A program made the translations under genes and the position numbers. 58,451 nucleotides of DNA from Clostridia bacterium (lineage in GTDB: Bacteria; Bacillota; Clostridia; Christensenellales; Aristaeellaceae), in assembly GCA_900759005.1 (NCBI GenBank), contig CAAEUQ010000029.1, positions 1-58,451 on the forward strand, in the 5' to 3' direction. The notes beneath the pieces are model-generated. The model had not been told where the DNA came from. It did no database searches and worked only from the letters and a program-made list of their open reading frames with translations. Positions 32,915 through 41,469 of the stretch are shown here, one piece after another (the first letter of the stretch is position 1; each line of letters starts with the position of its first letter).

Positions 32915-34555
32915 CGTATAGCAATAGCCCTGGCAACCCGGAATTTCAAACAGCGCCTTCTGGAGCGACGCATAGCGCTCGAAGAAGGATTCGACGCCGG
33001 ACACCTTGTCGTGATAGCCCCAGGATTCCTCGTCGCCGTCCGCAAATGCGATTCCGCCGTATTCGGTAACCAGAAGCGCCTCGTCCTTTCCGCGGGGATA
33101 GCCCTCCGCGCGGCAGATGCGATGGTCGTTGCTGCCCTTTTCCAGCGTGTGCGCGTCCGCGAAATGCGCATAGAGCATATCGCCGTAAGCCGCATAATCG
33201 TGCAGGCCGTAAATGTCCGTGCGCGTCTGCTCCCAGCCGTCGTTGACGCTGACCAGGCGCGTGCCGTCCAGCGCTTTGGCTTCGCAGTACAGCATTTCGG
33301 ACGCCATCTGCATTCTCTTATCGGTAAGAATGCGATCCACGCCCCAGCTCTCGTTCAGCGGCACCCACGTAATGATCGACGGGTGGTTGAAATCGCGCTC
33401 AATGAAGCCGTACAGCGTTTCGGAAAGGTTGTGAACGGAATCCTGCGTAAATTCATACGTACTCGGGATTTCGCCCCAGACAATCAGCCCCATCTTGTCC
33501 GCCCAGTAATAATAGCGCGGATCCTCGAGCTTCTGATGCTTGCGCGCGCCGTTATAGCCGAATTTCTTCGTCCATTCGATATCCGCCTTGAGCGCTTCAT
33601 CGCTCGGCGGGGTCAGGAGGGATTCATCCCAATAGCCCTGATCGAGAATCAGGCGCTGATACAGCGGATGATTGTTCAGGAAGATGAATCCGTCGCGCGC
33701 TTCGATCTTGCGCATGCCAAAATAGGTCTTGACATGATCGCCGTTCGACAATTCGATCTCCAGATCGTACAGCGCCGGATTCGTCGGCTCCCATTTGAAG
33801 AAGCCGGTAATATTGTTGCCCGACACCATATCGAACACGATTCTCTGGCTGCGCTCGGTCAGCAGCTGCGTCTGCGTGCGGAAGGGCTTGCCCTCGAAGG
33901 TCAGGGTGAATTTCGCCTCGATCGGCATTTCCGGCGCGCGCTCAAGCGTAACGCGCAGCGAAGCGGTGCCCGCGTCGATGTCCGGCGTTACGTGTGCGGT
34001 CTGAATCGCATTGTCCGCGACCGCCTCGAGATAAACCGTCTGCCAGACGCCGCTCGTGGGCACATACCAGCAGCCGAACCACTTATCGAACCAGTTCTGC
34101 TTGCCGCGCGGCTGCGTGCAATCGCGGGGATCGCTCACGCGCAGGCAAAGATCGTTCTCGCCGTCCTGAAGGAACGGCGTCGCGTCCACGGAAAACGGCG
34201 TATAGCCGCCACGATGGGAACCGACCGCATTTCCGTTGACATACACAGTGCATTCAAAATCGACCGCGCCGAAGCGAACCCACACGCGCTTTCCCTGCAT
34301 TTCGGCGGGCACAACGAATTTGCGTCGATACCAGATCGTATCGTGGCGCTCGTTCAGACCGATGCCGCTCGCCTTGGATTCAAAGCAGAACGGAACGATG
34401 ATCGTGCGATCGAGCGTCTTTTCTGGCATATACCACTTTTCCTTCAGGCCGGCGTTTGCGTCGTCGAACGCGAACTGCCATTCACCATTCAGATTCAGCC
34501 AATCTGGACGAATAAAATCCGGACGCGGATGTTCGGGGCGCGGAATTGTCTGCAT
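32912..34555 (-). CDS. Glycoside hydrolase family 2 enzyme (beta-galactosidase/glucuronidase type), interrupted by amber stop
   Basis: 547 residues to the TAG, 585 if read through. The GH2 layout is present: a sugar-binding beta-sandwich (LNGEWQFAFDDANAG to RVSDPRDC), an immunoglobulin-like domain and a TIM barrel. The acid/base Glu is in WVPLNESWGVDR and the nucleophile in LLVTEYGGIAF. There is no signal peptide, so it acts in the cytoplasm, presumably on oligosaccharides imported by the neighbouring ABC transporter. The start follows AAAGGAG. The stop falls in the conserved GYCYTQLTD segment near the end of the barrel and removes 38 residues, so the product is truncated unless TAG is suppressed. 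Driven by its own promoter. Confidence 0.88.
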   Translation of the reverse strand: MQTIPRPEHPRPDFIRPDWLNLNGEWQFAFDDANAGLKEKWYMPEKTLDRTIIVPFCFESKASGIGLNERHDTIWYRRKFVVPAEMQGKRVWVRFGAVDFECTVYVNGNAVGSHRGGYTPFSVDATPFLQDGENDLCLRVSDPRDCTQPRGKQNWFDKWFGCWYVPTSGVWQTVYLEAVADNAIQTAHVTPDIDAGTASLRVTLERAPEMPIEAKFTLTFEGKPFRTQTQLLTERSQRIVFDMVSGNNITGFFKWEPTNPALYDLEIELSNGDHVKTYFGMRKIEARDGFIFLNNHPLYQRLILDQGYWDESLLTPPSDEALKADIEWTKKFGYNGARKHQKLEDPRYYYWADKMGLIVWGEIPSTYEFTQDSVHNLSETLYGFIERDFNHPSIITWVPLNESWGVDRILTDKRMQMASEMLYCEAKALDGTRLVSVNDGWEQTRTDIYGLHDYAAYGDMLYAHFADAHTLEKGSNDHRICRAEGYPRGKDEALLVTEYGGIAFADGDEESWGYHDKVSGVESFFERYASLQKALFEIPGCQGYCYT

Positions 34556-34650
34556 AATGATAGCTCCTTTTTCTTTGTGTAAATCCGTTTGTGCTTTTTA
34601 GCATTTCTTAGCTGGCATAAATATTATTTTTTGAACCATATTTCTATTCC

Positions 34651-34679
34651 ATTTTAGCACATTATCCCTTTTCCGTCAA
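34651..34679 (-). promoter_or_regulatory. Promoter of the GH2 gene
   Basis: On the minus strand TTGACG (34679-34674), a 17-bp spacer and TAAAAT (34656-34651), about 95 bp before the start codon. Confidence 0.7.
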
Positions 34680-34697
34680 CCGCTTTGATAACATTTT

Positions 34698-34736
34698 GAA
34701 AACCTGTACCGGCCAATGCGTTTGGTACAGGTTTTC
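34698..34736 (-). terminator. Terminator of the ArsR-like regulator gene
   Basis: Perfect 13-bp inverted repeat GAAAACCTGTACC / GGTACAGGTTTTC with a 13-nt loop. It lies between the regulator and the GH2 promoter and could also act as an operator; the T-run is inside the stem base. Confidence 0.7.
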
Positions 34737-34744
34737 CGAAGTAT

Positions 34745-35686
34745 TCACTTGAATTCTGCGCACATTTGGATGTCCTGCGGATAATCACCGAAGTTTTTGC
34801 CGAACAGATTCAGTCCGCCGGCGTGGCCCGCGAGCTTGCGCGCGCCGATGGTGAGCGTAATGTAATCGCCGCTTTCCAGATTCAGCGCGTCAAGACCCAC
34901 ACCGGAGAGGGGAACGCCGTCGAGCGAAGTTCCATGACAGCTGATGCGCCATGTCTTTAATTGACCGTACTGCGAGTTTGAATCGCCCCACCACGCGGGA
35001 TTCAGCCGTCCGCGCCGTCCGCCGAAATCGCTCGGGCAATGCCAGACGCCGATTTCGACGCCGTTGACACGCACGTAGATGTCGCTGGGCCAATCCATAT
35101 TGTAAAACGGCGCTTCGGAGCAGGCTTCAAACGAGAATTCCAGCGATTCAAGTCTTTTCGCGTTCAGCTTCGGAAACGCGTATTCGACGAAGCCCTCGCG
35201 CATCCACATCAGCGACGCTCTGAACCGGTTCGGCGAATAGAATTCCTCGGGCATATCGTCCATGCCGAACGGGCCCTCCGCCGCAGCGAGCCCGCAGGTC
35301 GGCGCAACGTCGCCCACGCGGATGAATCCGCCGACCGGCATGGAAAATTCGCGCCTTTGAACCTCCGGCTGCTCCTCGGGAACCAGATCGATCATGATCT
35401 GATCGATTCTCCGGCTGCACAGCTTCAGCGTGCCGCGCACGCCGGGCTGCGTGTCGCAGACGATCAGTCCTGCCTTTTCGAGCACCTGAACGTTCAGCGC
35501 GACGGTTGACACCGGCATATCCAGTTCGCGCGCCAGTTCGTTGACGCTTTTGCTGTTCCATGCGATGCAGCGGATGATTTTCAGCCGAAGCTCCGTCGAC
35601 AGTGCGTGGAACACCGGCTGAATCTCTTCAAGCCGCTCGATATTCAGTGCGACTTCCTTGCTGAGAAAATTCGGGGTTCTCTGCAT
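34745..35686 (-). CDS. ArsR-like winged-helix transcriptional regulator with large C-terminal domain
   Basis: 313 residues. The N-terminal part (about 18-85) is an ArsR-type winged helix: HALSTELRLKIIRCIAWNS, SVNELARELDMPVSTVALNV, LEKAGLIVCDTQ. The C-terminal 200 residues form a beta-rich domain (SMPVGGFIRVGDVAPTC, YNMDWPSDIYVRVNGVEIGV, WWGDSNSQYGQLKTWRI) not found in metal-sensing ArsR proteins. No metal-binding cysteine cluster is visible. The domain may sense a carbohydrate, and the adjacent GH2 and sugar-transport genes are obvious candidate targets; this is inferred. Own promoter upstream; start follows GGAGGG. Confidence 0.82.
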   Translation of the reverse strand: MQRTPNFLSKEVALNIERLEEIQPVFHALSTELRLKIIRCIAWNSKSVNELARELDMPVSTVALNVQVLEKAGLIVCDTQPGVRGTLKLCSRRIDQIMIDLVPEEQPEVQRREFSMPVGGFIRVGDVAPTCGLAAAEGPFGMDDMPEEFYSPNRFRASLMWMREGFVEYAFPKLNAKRLESLEFSFEACSEAPFYNMDWPSDIYVRVNGVEIGVWHCPSDFGGRRGRLNPAWWGDSNSQYGQLKTWRISCHGTSLDGVPLSGVGLDALNLESGDYITLTIGARKLAGHAGGLNLFGKNFGDYPQDIQMCAEFK

Positions 35687-35710
35687 GAGGATTTCCCTCC
35701 TTCGCCCTTC

Positions 35711-35739
35711 ATTTTACCGCAAATTCGCGCTTTCTGCAA
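35711..35739 (-). promoter_or_regulatory. Promoter of the ArsR-like regulator
   Basis: On the minus strand TTGCAG (35739-35734), a 17-bp spacer and TAAAAT (35716-35711). Confidence 0.65.
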
Positions 35740-35744
35740 GCGCT

Positions 35745-36065
35745 TCAGAAAAGCCGCATCGCGATCATGACCGCCGCCGTGCCCAGGAGGATGCTCAGAA
35801 GCGTATTCTTCTTCCATTTATAGCTCGCAACCACGACCGCCACGCCCAGCGCCTGCGGAACGCCGGTATTGACCGGATCGGCAAACGCGTCCTTCAGACA
35901 ATACACCACCAGCACCGCCATAATCGCCATCGGCAGCGCGTTTCCCAGCCGCTTGAGCCATTCCGGCATCGGTCGATTCTCCGTAAAAATCAGAAACGGC
36001 AGTGCGCGCAGCCCGAGCGTGCACGCAACCGACACGCCGATTGCCGCGAGAACATATCCGCTCAT
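35745..36065 (-). CDS. azlD: AzlD family branched-chain amino acid exporter small subunit
   Basis: 106 residues with about four helices: VLAAIGVSVACTLGLRALPFLIF, LPMAIMAVLVVYCLKD and TLLSILLGTAAVMIAMRLF. The RALPFLIF and NALPMAIMAVLVVY segments are typical of AzlD. Together with AzlC it forms a branched-chain amino acid efflux system. It overlaps azlC by 4 nt (ATGA). Confidence 0.92.
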   Translation of the reverse strand: MSGYVLAAIGVSVACTLGLRALPFLIFTENRPMPEWLKRLGNALPMAIMAVLVVYCLKDAFADPVNTGVPQALGVAVVVASYKWKKNTLLSILLGTAAVMIAMRLF

Positions 36066-36745
36066 GCGCGCTTCGCCCCCTTCCGATTCGGAATCAAAAG
36101 CACCGCCGAGGTCGCCAGCAGCGCCGGCAGCATGAACGAGCTGCCTCCGAAGACAGCCAGCGCGATCAGCGCAATACCGCCGCCGATCAGCGCAGGTTTC
36201 TTATCCGCCGCCTTTTCCCACTGGTCCATCAGGATGATTACGAACAGCGCCGTCATGCAAAAATCGACGCCCGACATATCCCACGGAATCAGATTGCCGA
36301 TCAGACAGCCGCAGACCGTCGCAATCGCCCAGTACATCCAGCTGAGCATCGCCACGCCGAACATGACCTCATGCCGATTTTCCATATTTTCGGGCAGCGA
36401 CAGATTGACCGCGTAGGTTTCGTCCGTCATCGTATGGATCATGAGCGGCTTTTTCCAGCCCATTTTCGAGAAATCCTCCAAAAACGTGATCGAATAAAAC
36501 AGCTGCCGCCCGTTCATCAGCAGCGCCGTAACCGCGATCACGCCGAGGCTGACGCCGCCCGCCAGAAACGAAATCAGCACGAACTGAAACGCGCCGGTAT
36601 ACACCGTCAGGCTCGCCAGCAGCGCAACATACCATTTCTGTCCCGTTTCCGCCATCATCATGCCGTATGCCATGCCCACGAACGCATAGCTGCAAAGAAT
36701 CGGTATCGAGCGCGCGAACGCCTGCCTGAACGCCGATTTTCTCAT
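36062..36745 (-). CDS. azlC: AzlC family branched-chain amino acid permease
   Basis: 227 residues from ATG 36745 (AAGGGG upstream; earlier in-frame codons lie before this site). Family hallmarks: AFVGMAYGMMMAETGQKWY, TVYTGAFQFVLISFLAGG, LLMNGRQLFYSITFLEDF and the acidic-rich THTMTDETYAVN-like segment (IHTMTDETYAVNLS). Pairs with AzlD. Exports leucine, valine, isoleucine or analogues; it may balance uptake by the Liv transporter. It has its own promoter. Confidence 0.92.
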   Translation of the reverse strand: MRKSAFRQAFARSIPILCSYAFVGMAYGMMMAETGQKWYVALLASLTVYTGAFQFVLISFLAGGVSLGVIAVTALLMNGRQLFYSITFLEDFSKMGWKKPLMIHTMTDETYAVNLSLPENMENRHEVMFGVAMLSWMYWAIATVCGCLIGNLIPWDMSGVDFCMTALFVIILMDQWEKAADKKPALIGGGIALIALAVFGGSSFMLPALLATSAVLLIPNRKGAKRA

Positions 36746-36795
36746 CTGTACCCCTTCTTTTCCGTAAATTAGCCCAGCAAACGAATAGGTAATTA

Positions 36796-36824
36796 ATGAT
36801 AGCACGAAACATTGCGCGTGTCAA
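36796..36824 (-). promoter_or_regulatory. Promoter of azlCD
   Basis: On the minus strand consensus TTGACA (36824-36819), a 17-bp spacer and TATCAT (36801-36796). Confidence 0.75.
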
Positions 36825-36836
36825 ATGAAGGAACAG

Positions 36837-36865
36837 TTGCGTTCCGGCTTCGGGCGTGTTATAAT
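36837..36865 (+). promoter_or_regulatory. Promoter of the DUF1003 gene
   Basis: TTGCGT (36837-36842), a 17-bp spacer and TATAAT (36860-36865), 28 bp before the start; divergent from the azlCD promoter. Confidence 0.75.
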
Positions 36866-36893
36866 GCATTCAAATGTTTGTGGAGGAAATCCA

Positions 36894-37394
36894 ATGAAGA
36901 AAAACAGCGAACGCGCGAAGATCATTCGCGAGCTGATTCACACCACCGATCAGGAGTTTACCGACGAGGAGCTGATTCATCAGCTGACCGCCACGAAAAT
37001 CACCCGCCGCACCGAACCGGAAAAGCTGTCGCTCGGTCAGCGCGCATCGGACGCAGTCGCGCGATTCGCGGGCAGCTGGGCGTTCATATTCAGCTTTATC
37101 GGCGTAATGGTCGGGTGGATGGTCGTGAATGTCCTGATGGGGGCGAAAGCGTTCGACGCCTATCCGTTCATCCTGCTGAATCTGGTGCTTTCGTGCATTG
37201 CCGCCGTTCAGGCGCCGCTGATCATGATGAGCCAGAACCGCCAGGAGGCAAAGGATCGCGAACGCGCGGAAAACGATTATAAGGTGAATCTGAAAAACGA
37301 GCTGATCATTGACGATCTGCATCAGAAGCTGGACAAAATTCTCGAAAACCAGCAGGCGATCCAGCGGCGGCTGGACGCTCTGGAAAAGAAGTAA
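36894..37394 (+). CDS. DUF1003 family membrane protein
   Basis: 166 residues from ATG 36894 (GGAGG 6-7 nt upstream); an ATG at 36825 lies before the promoter. Two transmembrane helices (WAFIFSFIGVMVGWMVVNVL and FILLNLVLSCIAAVQAPLIM) are followed by the family motif MMSQNRQEAKDRERAENDY and a C-terminal coiled coil (NELIIDDLHQKLDKILENQQ). The biochemical role of DUF1003 proteins is not known. Confidence 0.9.
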   Translation: MKKNSERAKIIRELIHTTDQEFTDEELIHQLTATKITRRTEPEKLSLGQRASDAVARFAGSWAFIFSFIGVMVGWMVVNVLMGAKAFDAYPFILLNLVLSCIAAVQAPLIMMSQNRQEAKDRERAENDYKVNLKNELIIDDLHQKLDKILENQQAIQRRLDALEKK

Positions 37395-37401
37395 GCATAG
37401 A

Positions 37402-37445
37402 AAGCGGCGCAGCCCTATGGAATGGACTGCGCTGCTTCATTTTTA
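37402..37445. terminator. Terminator between convergent genes
   Basis: Stem AAGCGGCGCAGCC pairing with GGACTGCGCTGCTT, followed by CATTTTTATT on the plus strand. Confidence 0.7.
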
Positions 37446-37446
37446 T

Positions 37447-38622
37447 TCAGATCAGCCGCAGGATTTTCCACGTTTCGTTCGCGAAATCCAATTCAAACGA
37501 CACATTCTCGCCGTCCGTTTTCATTGGAATTTCGATTTCGCCGTCCATCGGGTGCGCGCCGCCGAGCAGCGATTCAGGAATGAGGATTTTCACCCTTCCG
37601 GTCGGCTGCGTGCATTCGCCGGCGTATTCGAACGCGACGGTCAGCACGCGCTCGCCGTTTGCCAGTTCACCTGCGCGCACGACAGCCTCGCCCGGCGGCA
37701 GCCGCCCGTCGATCGCCTCAGCGCGCGCGAATTCAGGCGCCGTCAGCCGTGCGGAATCGTCCGCAAGTCTGCAAACGGGGCATATTTTGATCGCGCTTTC
37801 CGCATTCGGCGCGAATTCCGCGATTTCGCAATTCGTCGTTCGAGTGCCCTCGCAGCCTGAGCGCTGGCAGATTGCCGAATGCGTTCCGTCGCCGTTCGGC
37901 TGCCATTCGCCGTACCAGTGACCGAGCGCGCGCGTGCGGTCGGCTCTTCGCGTTTCGCCGCACACGGAGCAGGTATAATCGGTAAATCCGCCGCCCGTGC
38001 AGGTGGGTGCGGTCACGGCTGCGATTTCGGTATGCCCGAGCGCGGTATTCGACGCAGTTACGGTATCCTCCGCGTCGCAATGCTCGCATTTCGCGGTCTT
38101 TGTGCCGTCGGCTGTGCAGGTCGCGTCTTCATTATAATTATAATGAATGAAGCTGTGGGGGAGCTTGGAAAGCGTATAGCTTCTCGACATTCCGACGGAC
38201 GCGCCGCCGTATTTGCTGAATTGAAGGCGCAGTTCATAGCGCGCGAAGCCCTCTTCCGTGCAGCTCGGCGCGCGATAATCGGTGCGCCCCGCCGTTTCGC
38301 AGTTCAGCTCCGCGGCGGTTTTCTGTTCGCTCGCGCCGCAGTATTCACAAGTGTTTGTGATTTTGCCGCTGGGAATAACCATTTGAATCGTCTCCGGCGG
38401 CAGCCCGTCGGTCAGCTGGATTGATGCGGGATAGCTGATTCCGTCAACATCGAATTTGTGATTGCCGCTCTTTCCGAATTCGGCGCAGAGCCTGCACTGC
38501 TGAATATGGGTTTCCGGCTTTGATTCATCCAGAACCCACTGCCAATCATGTTCGCATTCTCCGAGGGCGGGCGCTGCAAGCGTCAGCAGCAAAGCGCTCA
38601 GCAGGCAAATCCATCGCTTCAT
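37447..38622 (-). CDS. Secreted Cys-rich protein with repeated CxxC/LGH units
   Basis: 391 residues from ATG 38622. The signal peptide MKRWICLLSALLLTLAAPA is followed by ECEHDWQW and then by several imperfect units with paired cysteines and a trailing H: CEYCGASEQK, CEHCDAEDTVTASNTALGH, CSVCGETRRADRTRALGHWY and CPVCRLAD. Between them are CTxxG segments (SCTEEGFARYEL, TCTADGTKTAKC, TCTGGGFTDYTC). Such CTxxG-CxxCG-LGH arrays occur in exported Firmicutes proteins, often with surface repeats; they may bind zinc or form disulfides. The C-terminal 120 residues (from LTAPEFARA) look like a separate beta domain. No anchor is seen. Confidence 0.75.
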   Translation of the reverse strand: MKRWICLLSALLLTLAAPALGECEHDWQWVLDESKPETHIQQCRLCAEFGKSGNHKFDVDGISYPASIQLTDGLPPETIQMVIPSGKITNTCEYCGASEQKTAAELNCETAGRTDYRAPSCTEEGFARYELRLQFSKYGGASVGMSRSYTLSKLPHSFIHYNYNEDATCTADGTKTAKCEHCDAEDTVTASNTALGHTEIAAVTAPTCTGGGFTDYTCSVCGETRRADRTRALGHWYGEWQPNGDGTHSAICQRSGCEGTRTTNCEIAEFAPNAESAIKICPVCRLADDSARLTAPEFARAEAIDGRLPPGEAVVRAGELANGERVLTVAFEYAGECTQPTGRVKILIPESLLGGAHPMDGEIEIPMKTDGENVSFELDFANETWKILRLI

Positions 38623-38653
38623 TGTCGATCCCCCTTCGCCGCATTTTTCCAAC

Positions 38654-38682
38654 ATTATACAATACACGCGCGCATTTGGCAA
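38654..38682 (-). promoter_or_regulatory. Promoter of the Cys-rich secreted protein gene
   Basis: On the minus strand TTGCCA (38682-38677), a 17-bp spacer and TATAAT (38659-38654), immediately beyond the larC stop. Confidence 0.75.
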
Positions 38683-38695
38683 GCAGGAAAGCAGG

Positions 38696-39901
38696 CTATT
38701 TCAGCGCGTCGAGCACCTGCTGAATGGGCAGATTTTCCCGCGCGGCAATCGCGGCGACGTCCTCATATTCCGGCTTTTTCTTGGATATGCCGTAGCCTTC
38801 GGAAATTTTCATGCGCACGTCGCCATACCGCGTATGCGCCGTTTCCGTTCGCGAGGAGAGCACATAACGATCGAGCAGGCTGCGGCGCACACCGCGCGTC
38901 GTGGTATGCAAAAGCATCATGTGCGCAAATTTTTCGGATTCGCCCTCGGGACACAGGCAGGTCAGCAGCGTGCCCGGGCGGTTTTTCTTCATCTGAATGG
39001 ATTCGGTAAACACGTCCAGCGCGCCCGCGTCCAGCAAAACGCCCGTCGCATAGCCGATTGCTTCCGCGGTCATATCGTCGAGATTGCATTTCAGCTCCGC
39101 GATTCGGGAAAGCGAATCGCCGCCGCTTCCGAGCATCGCGCGCACGCAATTCGCGGCGGGAAAGTCCTTCGTGCCCATGCCGTAGCCGGTTTTCTCGATT
39201 TTCATGCTCGGCATATTGCCGAATTCATCCGCGATTTCTCTAAGAAGCGCCGCGCCCGTAGGCGTGAGCATTTCGCCGCGGATATCGCCCGCATAGCAGG
39301 GAACGCCCTTGAGCAGAATCGCCGTTGCGGGCGCGGGCACGGGCAGCACGCCGTGAGCGCACCGCACCTGACCAAAGCCCGTTCGCACCGGCGACGCGAT
39401 CACTCGATCGGGCGAAAGCATTTCCATCAGCAGGCAAACGCCCACCACATCTGCGACCGCGTCCAGCGCGCCGACTTCGTGAAAGTGAATCTGGTCGACG
39501 CTCGTTCCGTGTACCTCGGATTCGGCGGCGGCGATGGAATCGTACACGCGCATGGCGCGCGCCTTGACCGCATCCGAAACCGAAAGCGCCTGAATCGCCG
39601 CGCGAATATCCTTCACGCCGGAATGCGCGTAGTGATGATGGTCGTGGTCATGTGTGTGATCATGATCGTGATGATCATGGTCGTCGATGCTTTCTTCCTC
39701 CTCGCCGCCGACGAGCACGCGCGCGTGATTGCCGACCACGCCGCATTTTACGCTTTTTTCCAGCGAGACCGTCGTGTTCGGCAGCCCGATTGCATTCATC
39801 TTTTCAACGAAGGTCTCCGGCGCGTCCAGAAGCGAAGCGAGCGCGCCCATCAGCATATCGCCCGAAGCGCCCATGCCGCAATCCAAATAAATCGTTCGCA
39901 T
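38696..39901 (-). CDS. larC: Nickel pincer cofactor biosynthesis protein LarC
   Basis: 401 residues. LarC inserts nickel into the pincer nucleotide in a CTP-dependent step, completing the cofactor of lactate racemase-type enzymes. The start YLDCGMGASGDMLMGAL is a family hallmark. A histidine/aspartate-rich loop (residues about 75-92, DHDHHDHDHTHDHDHHH) probably binds nickel. HEVGALDAVADVVGV and the C-terminal GATLLTCLCPE-like stretch (RPGTLLTCLCPEGESEKF) follow. In some lactobacilli LarC needs a programmed frameshift to join two halves; here it is one continuous frame. Last gene of larE-larB-larC. Confidence 0.93.
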   Translation of the reverse strand: MRTIYLDCGMGASGDMLMGALASLLDAPETFVEKMNAIGLPNTTVSLEKSVKCGVVGNHARVLVGGEEEESIDDHDHHDHDHTHDHDHHHYAHSGVKDIRAAIQALSVSDAVKARAMRVYDSIAAAESEVHGTSVDQIHFHEVGALDAVADVVGVCLLMEMLSPDRVIASPVRTGFGQVRCAHGVLPVPAPATAILLKGVPCYAGDIRGEMLTPTGAALLREIADEFGNMPSMKIEKTGYGMGTKDFPAANCVRAMLGSGGDSLSRIAELKCNLDDMTAEAIGYATGVLLDAGALDVFTESIQMKKNRPGTLLTCLCPEGESEKFAHMMLLHTTTRGVRRSLLDRYVLSSRTETAHTRYGDVRMKISEGYGISKKKPEYEDVAAIAARENLPIQQVLDALK

Positions 39902-39926
39902 ATGTTCACCCGATTCAAAAATATCG

Positions 39927-40670
39927 TTATAATCCCGTCATCGTATTGATTCGGTGTGCGAGGAAACCCGCGCCGAATCCGTTATCGATATTCACGACGC
40001 TCACGCCGCTGGCGCAGGAATTCAGCATGGACAGAAGCGCCGCGACCCCGTGAAAGCTCGCGCCATAGCCGACGCTCGTCGGCACGGCGATCACCGGACA
40101 CGACACCAGCCCGCCCACGACGCTCGCGAGCGCGCCTTCCATGCCTGCAATCGCGATCACGACGCGTGCACCCTCCAGCAAATCGAGATGCGAAAGCAAT
40201 CGATGCAATCCCGCGACGCCCACGTCGTACAGCCGCGTGACGCGGCTTCCGAGTGCTTCCGCCGTGCGCGCAGCTTCCTCCGCGACGGGCATATCGCTCG
40301 TTCCGCCGGTTGCAATCGCGATATTGCCGACCCGCTCGATCTTCTTCGGCGCGGCGACGCCGACCTGCGACATCGGATCGTAATCGAGCGGAACCGCCTT
40401 TCGGACGTACTCCGCCTTATCCGGACTCATTCGGGTAATCAGGATATTCTCCGCGCCCGCGGCGGCGAGATGCACGCAGATGCCGGCAATCTGCTCCGCC
40501 GTTTTTCCCGCGCCGTAGACCACCTCGCCCGCGCCCTGGCGAACCGCGCGATGGTGATCGATCATCGCATAGCCGAGATTCTCAAACGGCTGCGTTTTCA
40601 AATGTTTAAGCGCGTCGTCGACGCTGATTTCGCCGCTCTGCACGCGCGAAAGGATTTCTCTCGTATCCAT
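39927..40670 (-). CDS. larB: Nickel pincer cofactor biosynthesis protein LarB (NaAD carboxylase/hydrolase)
   Basis: 247 residues. LarB carboxylates C5 of the nicotinic acid adenine dinucleotide pyridinium ring and releases AMP. The C-terminal two thirds resemble PurE: ATGGTSDMPVAEEAARTAEALG, ARVVIAIAGMEGALASVVGGL and VPTSVGYGASFHGVAALLSML. The N-terminal part contains NLGYAMIDHHRAVRQGAGEVVYG. It is 11 nt downstream of larE and 25 nt upstream of larC. Confidence 0.95.
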   Translation of the reverse strand: MDTREILSRVQSGEISVDDALKHLKTQPFENLGYAMIDHHRAVRQGAGEVVYGAGKTAEQIAGICVHLAAAGAENILITRMSPDKAEYVRKAVPLDYDPMSQVGVAAPKKIERVGNIAIATGGTSDMPVAEEAARTAEALGSRVTRLYDVGVAGLHRLLSHLDLLEGARVVIAIAGMEGALASVVGGLVSCPVIAVPTSVGYGASFHGVAALLSMLNSCASGVSVVNIDNGFGAGFLAHRINTMTGL

Positions 40671-40681
40671 TCAGCCGCCCC

Positions 40682-41434
40682 CTATCTGGATTTCAAATCG
40701 AGCATGACCGCCGGAAATTCATCCTTCAACGCGTTCAGGATGGCGTCTCGATGCCCGATTGCCCGCGCCATTTGCGCTTCCGGCAGCTGAATCCGCGCCG
40801 CGCCCGCGTACACGCGCACGCGCAGATCGGAAAAGCCCATCGCCCGCAGCGCCGTTTCCGCGCGGTCGACCTTTTCAAGCGTTTCCGCGTCGATCGCCGT
40901 TCCGGACGGAATGCGCGTCGCCAGACACGCGTATGCCGGCTTATCCCATGTAAACAGCCCGTTTTCCCGCGAAAGCATGCGGATTTCCGATTTGGTCAGT
41001 CCCGCTTCGCGCAGCGGCGAGCGCACTTCGAGCTCGCACAGCGCCTTCATGCCCGGGCGGTCGAACGCATCGTCGGACGCGTTCGTTCCATCGATCACGA
41101 GCGTGCAGCCGTCCGCCTTTGCGGTATTCAGAATGCGCGTAAACAGCGCGCGCTTGCAGAAATAGCAGCGGTTTTCCGGATTCCTTCGCACGTCTTCAAC
41201 CGCGAGCACGTCCGCTTGAATGATATGAAGCGGCACATTCAGTTCCCTGCACAGGCGCTTTGCGTCCTCGATCTCAAATTCCGGCTGAAACTGCGTATGC
41301 ACATAATACGGCCGCACGTCGCAGCCGGCGTTTGCCGCCGCCCAGAGCAGAAATGCAGAATCCACGCCGCCCGAAAACGCCAGCGCGACCCGCGTATGCT
41401 CCTTAAAAAACGCATTCAATGCGTCCATGCCCAT
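40682..41434 (-). CDS. larE: Pyridinium-3,5-bisthiocarboxylic acid mononucleotide synthase LarE (sulfur transferase)
   Basis: 250 residues, PP-loop ATPase. The ATP site is FSGGVDSAFLL (residues 20-30). The cysteine that can be sacrificed as sulfur donor corresponds to Cys170 in YACLATRIPSG, so the classic cysteine form is possible. NRCYFCK (Cys90, Cys93) adds two more cysteines, so an iron-sulfur-dependent variant cannot be excluded. LarE converts both carboxylates of the LarB product to thiocarboxylates. First gene of the lar operon, with a promoter at 41470-41499. LarA is not in the window. Confidence 0.93.
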   Translation of the reverse strand: MGMDALNAFFKEHTRVALAFSGGVDSAFLLWAAANAGCDVRPYYVHTQFQPEFEIEDAKRLCRELNVPLHIIQADVLAVEDVRRNPENRCYFCKRALFTRILNTAKADGCTLVIDGTNASDDAFDRPGMKALCELEVRSPLREAGLTKSEIRMLSRENGLFTWDKPAYACLATRIPSGTAIDAETLEKVDRAETALRAMGFSDLRVRVYAGAARIQLPEAQMARAIGHRDAILNALKDEFPAVMLDLKSR

Positions 41435-41469
41435 TCAAACCGCCTCCAAAGCCGAGAAATTATGTAGTC

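Noticed and set aside
32912..34555. General reassignment of TAG to glutamine in this organism.
   Set aside because: dapF, csoR, livH and the alpha/beta hydrolase end with TAG at the expected protein end and are followed by normal intergenic signals, so TAG is used as a stop.
32735..34582. A 615-codon plus-strand frame opposite the GH2 gene.
   Set aside because: Pure antisense shadow of a clearly conserved enzyme; no ribosome site or family signal.
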